Below, in pieces: positions 58,912 through 64,000 of a stretch of 64,000 bases of DNA (positions within the stretch are counted from its first letter, which is position 1; the number at the start of each line of letters is the position of its first letter). Source of the DNA: an uncultured Bacteroidales bacterium (lineage in GTDB: Bacteria; Bacteroidota; Bacteroidia; Bacteroidales; UBA932); NCBI GenBank assembly GCA_900316245.1, contig ONCE01000012.1, positions 1 to 64,000 on the forward strand. The letters run 5' to 3'. A program made the translations under genes and the position numbers. The notes beneath the pieces are model-generated. The model saw nothing but the letters and a program-made list of their open reading frames with translations. It did not search any database and was not told where the DNA came from.

Positions 58912-61319
58912 TGAATCCCGTCAAGAAGTGGTGGAATGGGCAGAGCGAGCGGAGGCGTGATGGCCTTCGCTTTGTTGGGATTGCCATAGTGCTGTTGATT
59001 ACGGTGATGGTCTCCATCTCCGTGATTTCTTACGTCCTTACCTGGCAACCGGACCAGAGCGCCCTGGTTTCCGGAGAGAACGTGCAGAACGCTGCCGCAT
59101 CCGGCGGTCTGTCCCTGGGTCACTTCCTGGTAACGGAGAGCTTCGGCCTGGCTTCTTTCTGCCTGGTCGTCTTCCTGTTGGGATGGGCCATCAAACTCAT
59201 CTGGAGCGCTTCGGGCATCCGGATCCGGAGATGGTTCTTCGGCCTGCTTACCCTTACCTTCCTTCTTTCCTGGATTCTGGCCTTTGTAGATATCTTCCTT
59301 CCCTGGGATTACCTCTTTGGAGGTGGTATGGGAGGCCGTGCCGGCGCCGCCCTGGTGGGCTGGGCCGTGGCCAAGACGGGCCTGATTGTAACGGGCCTGG
59401 CCCTGCTGTTCCTCCTGATCCTGTGGGCCTTCTTTATGAGCCGCCGCTTCTACGACTGGATTATGGGCCACAAGCGCGAACTGCCGGAGGTGGACGAGGC
59501 GTCGGAGATGCCGGTGGAGACTACGGATACGCTGGATGAGATGGCCGGTCAGGCCGGCCATGACGAGGAAGAGCCGGTGGTCATTGAACCGGAACCCGAA
59601 CCGGAGCCTATGTTTGTGACTTCGCCCACTCACGTGGTGACCGATCAGGTCGGCCATGACGGAGGTGACGGAGAGGAAGAACCGGGCATCAACATTGTCA
59701 AGGACAATACTTTGGAGCAGGAGGTGAAAGAGCCTCTGAAGCCCATTGACAACCGTCTGGATCCGCCGGACGGCCTTCCCAAATACAAGACCCCGGAACT
59801 GAGCATCCTGGGAGATTACGCCAACGCCCGCCACGAGGTCCAGCAGGAAGAACTGGTGCGCAACAATACCAAGATCCGCAACACCCTGGCCAACTACAAG
59901 ATCCAGGTGCGGGACGTGACCGCCATCGTGGGTCCTACCGTAACCCTGTACAAGGTGTATCCGGCCCCGGGCGTGAAGATTGCTGCCATCAAGCAGCTGC
60001 AGGAAGATATCGGCATCAGCCTGGGAGCCCGCGGTGTGCGCATTACCACCCTGTCCGATTCCGTAGGTATCGAGGTGGCTAACGACGTAGCCTCCATTGT
60101 GCCGCTCAAGTCCCTCCTGAACGACGCCGCCTTCCGCGACAGCAAGGCCGAACTCCCGGTAGCCATCGGCTACACCATTTCCCAGCAGGTGAAGGTGTTT
60201 GACCTCACCGATGCGCCCCACCTCCTGGTAGCCGGTGCCACCAAGCAGGGTAAGTCCGTGGGCCTGAACGTGATTGTGGCCTCACTGCTGTATTCCAAGC
60301 ACCCGTCCGAACTGAAGTTCGTGTTCATAGACCCCAAGATGGTGGAGTTCTCGGCCTATGGCAAACTCCTGCACCATTACCTGGCCGTGCTGCCCAACGC
60401 CGCCAGCGAGCAGGACGAGAAAGAGCGCGCCATCATCAAGAACGCCAAGGACGCCGCCGCCGTGCTGCAGTCCCTGTGCATAGAGATGGACGCCCGTTAC
60501 GAGCTCCTGTCCAAGGGTATGGTGAACAACATCAAGCTGTACAACGCCAAGTACAAGGAGCATCATCTGAGGGCCGATGAAGGCCATCACTTCCTCCCGT
60601 ACATTGTGGTAGTGATAGATGAGTACGCAGACCTCACTATGTCCGTGGGTGCCGGTCCGGAGTCCAAGGCCCTGGCCCGCAGCATCACCACCTCGGTTAT
60701 CCGCCTGGCCCAGAAGGGCCGCGCCGCCGGTCTGCACGTGATTCTGGCCACCCAGCGTCCTACCGTGGATGTGATTACCGGTCTCATCAAGGCCAACTTC
60801 CCTATGCGTATCGCTTTCCGCGTAACCTCCCGTATAGACTCTTCCACCATCCTGGACCAGCCCGGTGCCGATAAACTGATTGGCCGAGGCGATATGCTGC
60901 TGTACAGCGGCGTGGAGATGGAACGCGTGCAGTGCGCCTTCATCGGCAACGACGAGATTACGGATCTGACCAACGCCGTGGGCAACCAGATTGGCTATCA
61001 GAAGAGTTACAATACCCCGTATTATCTGCCCGAACCCGCTCCCCAGGAAGGAGAGGAAGGCTCCGGCGGAATGGTGGATATGAAGAGCCTGGACGAGCGT
61101 TTTGAAGAAGCCGCCCGCACCGTGGTGCTCAATCAGAGGGGCTCTACCTCCGATCTGCAACGCAAGCTTGGCATGGGATATGCAAAAGCAGGAAGAGTAA
61201 TGGATCAGCTGGAAGCCGCCGGCATCGTAGGACCGCAGAACGGGGCCAAGCCCCGCGAGGTCCTGGTGAAGGACCTGGCCGAGCTGGACGAGATCCTGCA
61301 GCATTTCCTCAACCAATGA
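58911..61319 (+). CDS. ftsK: DNA translocase FtsK
   Basis: 802 residues. Four membrane segments (RFVGIAIVLLITVMVSISVI, ASFCLVVFLLGWAIKLIW, WFFGLLTLTFLLSWILAFV, TGLIVTGLALLFLLILWAFF), an acidic Pro/Glu linker (~185-300), then alpha/beta motor: Walker A AGATKQGKSVGLN, Walker B YIVVVIDEYADL, and a C-terminal gamma winged-helix (QRGSTSDLQRKLGMGYAKAG) that reads KOPS-like polarity sites. It pumps DNA at the closing septum and activates XerCD at dif. The linker contains two family-P palindromes in frame. Overlaps lolA-like by 4 bases. Confidence 0.96.
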   Translation: MNPVKKWWNGQSERRRDGLRFVGIAIVLLITVMVSISVISYVLTWQPDQSALVSGENVQNAAASGGLSLGHFLVTESFGLASFCLVVFLLGWAIKLIWSASGIRIRRWFFGLLTLTFLLSWILAFVDIFLPWDYLFGGGMGGRAGAALVGWAVAKTGLIVTGLALLFLLILWAFFMSRRFYDWIMGHKRELPEVDEASEMPVETTDTLDEMAGQAGHDEEEPVVIEPEPEPEPMFVTSPTHVVTDQVGHDGGDGEEEPGINIVKDNTLEQEVKEPLKPIDNRLDPPDGLPKYKTPELSILGDYANARHEVQQEELVRNNTKIRNTLANYKIQVRDVTAIVGPTVTLYKVYPAPGVKIAAIKQLQEDIGISLGARGVRITTLSDSVGIEVANDVASIVPLKSLLNDAAFRDSKAELPVAIGYTISQQVKVFDLTDAPHLLVAGATKQGKSVGLNVIVASLLYSKHPSELKFVFIDPKMVEFSAYGKLLHHYLAVLPNAASEQDEKERAIIKNAKDAAAVLQSLCIEMDARYELLSKGMVNNIKLYNAKYKEHHLRADEGHHFLPYIVVVIDEYADLTMSVGAGPESKALARSITTSVIRLAQKGRAAGLHVILATQRPTVDVITGLIKANFPMRIAFRVTSRIDSSTILDQPGADKLIGRGDMLLYSGVEMERVQCAFIGNDEITDLTNAVGNQIGYQKSYNTPYYLPEPAPQEGEEGSGGMVDMKSLDERFEEAARTVVLNQRGSTSDLQRKLGMGYAKAGRVMDQLEAAGIVGPQNGAKPREVLVKDLAELDEILQHFLNQ
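59541..59657. repeat. Two family-P palindromes inside the ftsK linker region
   Basis: ATGGCCGG-TCAGG-CCGGCCAT at 59541-59561 is a perfect 8-bp palindrome followed by GACG. A second, degraded copy ends at 59657 (CCGA-TCAGG-TCGGCCAT then GACG, left arm incomplete). They encode MAGQAGHD and TDQVGHD in the acidic linker. Confidence 0.7.
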
Positions 61320-61840
61320 GAAGATTCTTAAGCATACTCTTTTTATCGGCCCTTTCCCTGGGCGTCCGCGCGCAGGAGGGGATTCCTCTGCTGGACCAGG
61401 TGGAGGGACACCGTGTTACGTTCCACTATACCTACTCCCTGTCCCAGAAGGGGGGAGATTTCAACCAGGTGACCGACGGAGACGTTACCCTGGAAGGCAA
61501 CTGCTACAAGCTGCAGGGCCTGGGGATGGAGGTGATCAGCGACGGCACTACCCGCTGGACCCTTGACCGCGCCGCCAAGGAAGCCCTGGTAGAGACGGTG
61601 GAGAAGGAAGATCTCTTTACCAATCCGGCCCTTTTTGTGGCTTCTTACAAAAGCCATATGAACCAGCTCACGGTGAACGGGGAAGGGAAGGACTGGCTGG
61701 ATGTAACGTTGAAACTGGACGATGACAACAGCGCCCGTTTCCTGCTTAAGGATATTGTCTTTTTGCCTCTGGAAGGAAAAAGCGACTTCTCCGTGGAGGA
61801 GAAATCGCTTCCTGATTTTCTGATTACAGATTTGCGTTAG
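61316..61840 (+). CDS. LolA-like outer-membrane lipoprotein carrier
   Basis: 174 residues; signal MRRFLSILFLSALSLGVRA, cleaved before QEG. The mature part is an 11-strand-like beta fold as in LolA (VTFHYTYSLSQKG, GNCYKLQGLGMEVISDGTTRW, DNSARFLLKDIVF). The location directly after ftsK is the common Bacteroidota order for lolA-like genes. It carries lipoproteins across the periplasm, presumably including the many encoded here. It has TTA TCG GCC for Leu-Ser-Ala at 61342-61350. Its stop overlaps the stop of the convergent FISUMP gene by 4 bases. Confidence 0.82.
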   Translation: MRRFLSILFLSALSLGVRAQEGIPLLDQVEGHRVTFHYTYSLSQKGGDFNQVTDGDVTLEGNCYKLQGLGMEVISDGTTRWTLDRAAKEALVETVEKEDLFTNPALFVASYKSHMNQLTVNGEGKDWLDVTLKLDDDNSARFLLKDIVFLPLEGKSDFSVEEKSLPDFLITDLR

Positions 61841-62793
61841 TCTCTGACGCAGCGTACACTCAGGGCCAGGGTGTGCTTGTCTCCGTGGCCTGCCTGGATG
61901 GCATTCTCTTTCTGATAAATGTAGCGGAACTCGCCCAGGTCTTCCTCGTTATCGTCGGAGGTCCAGAAGCAGGCGTAGGACTGGTAGCCGTCTTCCGGGG
62001 TTTTCTCCAGCGTGAAATCGCGGTAACCTACCGGGATGGCGCAGAACTGCTTCTTGTTGGTGATGGGAACCTGGGGCCAGTAGGGCCACATAACCTTTTC
62101 TACAAACTTGGCATCTACCATAGCGTCTCCGGCAACGTCTCCCAGGCACTTGTCAAAATCTTCTGCCGAGGGGAGGTGCCAGCCGGCGGGGCAGGCGGTC
62201 TGGGCTTCGGTCCAGGTGTAATACTGGCCGAAGACGGAAGCAAGAATCTCTGAATTTTGGAAATAGGTGCCGGAGTTGGTGCCATACAAGTTGTTGGCCA
62301 TCCACGTCTTTCCTTCCAGTTCTACGGTAAGGAAACTGTTGCCGGCAATTTGAACGACGGGAAGGTCCGGCAGGCCGGTAAGGGCCGATACAGGATCTAC
62401 AACCGTGAAATTGAGCGTAGCGGAAGCATTGTAGAATTTGTCTCCACCGAAGGCGTAGCAGTACAGGACGTAGTTGCCGGGCTTATCTAATGTAATCTCA
62501 TAAGTGGGGTTGGAGACATCTACATTGGTGGTGGTGGTGTCGCGGTCGCTGGTGCCGTTGAGCACGAAGTAGATACCGATGGTTTCCGGGAACGTTTTCT
62601 TGTCTGAAGAGACCAGATTGGTTACGTCCGGGGTAACGTGGACGGTTACACCCATTCCCATAAAGGTAGTATGGTCGCTATTGAGAACAAGCCCGCTGAG
62701 GGTGGGCTTGGTGGTATCTTCTTCCTTCTTTTTGCAGCTGAAAGCGGTGATCAAAAGAAGCAGTAAAGCGGTGCAGAATATGGTTTTTTTCAT
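61837..62793 (-). CDS. FISUMP-domain lipoprotein
   Basis: 318 residues from ATG 62793 (MKKTIFCTALLLLLITAFSC, lipobox AFSC); the longer frame to 62844 adds a non-signal stretch. Residues ~25-140 form an Ig-like beta domain with TYEITLDKPGNYVLYCYAFG. The C-terminal half is a FISUMP domain: VELEGKTWMANNLYGTN, YYTWTEAQTACPAGWHLPSA, ACFWTSDD and LALSVRCVRD. Surface protein of unknown function. Convergent with the LolA-like gene. Confidence 0.88.
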   Translation of the reverse strand: MKKTIFCTALLLLLITAFSCKKKEEDTTKPTLSGLVLNSDHTTFMGMGVTVHVTPDVTNLVSSDKKTFPETIGIYFVLNGTSDRDTTTTNVDVSNPTYEITLDKPGNYVLYCYAFGGDKFYNASATLNFTVVDPVSALTGLPDLPVVQIAGNSFLTVELEGKTWMANNLYGTNSGTYFQNSEILASVFGQYYTWTEAQTACPAGWHLPSAEDFDKCLGDVAGDAMVDAKFVEKVMWPYWPQVPITNKKQFCAIPVGYRDFTLEKTPEDGYQSYACFWTSDDNEEDLGEFRYIYQKENAIQAGHGDKHTLALSVRCVRD

Positions 62794-62833
62794 CTTTTTT
62801 CGCTTGTGTCCGGCAAATATCGCAATTTTTTTA

Positions 62834-62841
62834 TAAATTTG
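62834..62841 (+). promoter_or_regulatory. -7 box of apbE
   Basis: TAAATTTG, 32 bases before the apbE ATG; no clear -33 TTTG. Confidence 0.55.
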
Positions 62842-62873
62842 CACAAAAATCTTGCCAAGATATAAGACTCGCT

Positions 62874-63911
62874 ATGAAAAAGCTTTTGTTCATATCCGCC
62901 CTCTTGCTATTCGTACTTTCTTCGTGCGGAGTGCAGAAGGATGAATATGTGCAAATTAGCGGTTATGCACAGGGCAACAGCTACACTGTCAAGATCAATA
63001 TGAAGGGCGTACAGGTCCCTGTAGAGACGGTCAGAGACAGTATCGACGCCCTGGTAGTCCAGATTGACACCACCCTTTCCGGATACAACAAGAAGTCTCT
63101 TCTGTCCCGTTTCAACGCAGGAGAAAAGATTCCTTCCACCCAGATGTTCCTGGATATGTACCGCGTGGCCTACCGCCTGTGGGAGCGTTCCGGAGGAGCC
63201 CTTGATTTTGGCGCCGCCGCCTTGTACGACGCCTGGGGCTTCGGTTTCCGCAACAGCACCTTCCCCACGGACGAAGAAGTGGCCCGGCTCCTGGAGCAGT
63301 GCGGTATGGGTCACCTTCCGGCAGAACTTCCTGTAACGGACGGCTACATTGACCCCGCCGTGATGGGTTATCCCCGTCTCAACTACAACGCCATTGCCCA
63401 GGGATACAGCTGCGACATCATTGCCAAGTATCTCTACAGCCTGGGCGTAAAGGATATGCTCATTGACATCGGAGAAATCTGGTGCGACGGAATGAGCCCC
63501 TCCGGCCAGCCCTGGTCCGTGGGTGTGGACCGCCCCGTAGACCGCGTGGACGGTGAAGAGACGGAAGCCGGTCTCAGCGGTGTCTGGAGCTCGGAAGGCA
63601 AGCCCGCCGGCATTGTGACTTCCGGTAACTACCGCAAGTTCTATGTCAGGGACGGCCGCAAATACGCACACACCATCAACCCCCGTACGGGTTATCCGGT
63701 ACAGCATAACCTCCTCAGCGCCACGGTGGTCTCTTCCACCAACGCCGCAGAATCCGACGCTATAGCCACCTGGTGTATGGTAACCGGCCTGCACGGTGCC
63801 CAGGTGCTCATTCTGGGAGACCCCAATCTGGAGGGTTATCTCATTTACACAGACGACAACGGAAATATGAAGGAATGGGCCTCTCCGGGCTTTGCCCTCA
63901 AGAGCGATTAA
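62874..63911 (+). CDS. apbE: FAD:protein FMN transferase
   Basis: 345 residues; lipobox in MKKLLFISALLLFVLSSCGV. ApbE attaches FMN by a phosphoester bond to Thr/Ser of target proteins such as the NqrB/NqrC or RnfD/RnfG subunits, in the periplasm. Seen: GYAQGNSYTVKI, DTTLSGYNKKSLLSRFNAG, GGALDFGAAALYDAWGFG, LNYNAIAQGYSCDIIAKYL, IDIGEIWCDG, KYAHTINPRTGYPV and a C-terminal SDAIATWCMV. No flavoprotein target is encoded in the window. Confidence 0.95.
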   Translation: MKKLLFISALLLFVLSSCGVQKDEYVQISGYAQGNSYTVKINMKGVQVPVETVRDSIDALVVQIDTTLSGYNKKSLLSRFNAGEKIPSTQMFLDMYRVAYRLWERSGGALDFGAAALYDAWGFGFRNSTFPTDEEVARLLEQCGMGHLPAELPVTDGYIDPAVMGYPRLNYNAIAQGYSCDIIAKYLYSLGVKDMLIDIGEIWCDGMSPSGQPWSVGVDRPVDRVDGEETEAGLSGVWSSEGKPAGIVTSGNYRKFYVRDGRKYAHTINPRTGYPVQHNLLSATVVSSTNAAESDAIATWCMVTGLHGAQVLILGDPNLEGYLIYTDDNGNMKEWASPGFALKSD

Positions 63912-63923
63912 ACACCCCTCTTT

Positions 63924-64000
63924 ATGCTGCGGGGACGTTTCATCATACTTCTTTCTTTCCTTGGACTGCTGTTCTCCTGTCAGCCCATTGAGCAGGGCGG
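63924..64000 (+). CDS. Lipoprotein gene, cut by the window end
   Basis: The first 25 codons of an open frame 12 bases after apbE: MLRGRFIILLSFLGLLFSCQ and a few more, a lipoprotein signal with lipobox LFSC. It is probably co-transcribed with apbE. The rest lies outside the window. Confidence 0.65.
   Translation, partial: MLRGRFIILLSFLGLLFSCQPIEQG

Overview
Organism. The window reads as a chromosomal segment of a Bacteroidota bacterium, most likely an uncultured, fairly GC-rich Bacteroidales (a Rikenellaceae- or Cryptobacteroides-like gut lineage is my guess, not proven). The basis is the repeated Bacteroidota promoter form TTTG-N19/20-TAnnTTTG, lipoprotein signals of the Bacteroidota kind, FISUMP, fimbrillin-like and DUF4290 proteins, type III glutamine synthetase, the ftsK-lolA-like pair and type B L31. 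There is no rRNA, CRISPR array or prophage.

Layout. 1-99: possible IS21-type end, then a deoxyribosyltransferase-like gene. 523-10276: an AT-rich restriction/defence island, made of a tight minus-strand operon (GHKL/MORC-like ATPase, ParB-like HTH protein, PLD-SNF2 helicase, BglII-like protein) beside a C5 methyltransferase, a Sau3AI/MutH-type endonuclease and Vsr. 10277-18000: paired hairpin repeats, a small operon (beta-flower repeat protein, C_GCAxxG_C_C protein, unknown), a GH29 fucosidase, a fimbrillin-like lipoprotein and a large repeat adhesin. 17999-24956: a five-gene NHLM-type ABC exporter operon with TolC and an RND-type adaptor, lacking any C39 peptidase. 25001-38291: nucleotide and nitrogen core genes (purC, purB, purA, glnN, a fused carA-carB with a pyrL-like attenuator), rpmE2, namZ and glmM. 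38298-39994: a small membrane protein, tRNA-Glu and a 1.2-kb gene-free block packed with palindromic repeats. 39995-47457: tyrS-rbfA-lolC/E-degenerate ABC ATPase, then an M16 peptidase and a serine hydrolase. 47484-52786: a RAYT transposase gene amid five of six copies of an exactly 107-bp palindromic element, with a hydrolase, an XRE regulator, a flotillin/NfeD pair and a small exported protein. 52812-64000: manC, two tRNA-Lys genes, FISUMP lipoproteins, an AddA/RecB-like helicase-nuclease, DUF4290, ftsK, a LolA-like gene, apbE and a partial lipoprotein gene.

How parts work together. The methyltransferase, Sau3AI-like nuclease and Vsr form a coherent restriction-modification-repair set, probably acting on GATC, with the GHKL-helicase operon as an ATP-driven companion. 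carAB-glnN-purA joins glutamine synthesis to glutamine- or aspartate-using nucleotide enzymes. The RAYT and the 107-bp elements look like a REPIN-type system.

Most interesting signals: (1) the 107-bp elements with their RAYT, and a duplicated promoter-plus-signal-peptide cassette attached to two of them; (2) paired hairpins 51-52 bp apart whose stems differ between loci while the loop keeps an AAAA-GGCC-AAA look; (3) a pyrBI-like leader ORF and attenuator in front of a fused carbamoyl-phosphate synthetase; (4) about 65 copies of GGCCGAT/ATCGGCC, none in the restriction island, sometimes kept at the price of rare codons; (5) the MORC-like defence island. All similarity calls are by eye, without a database search.
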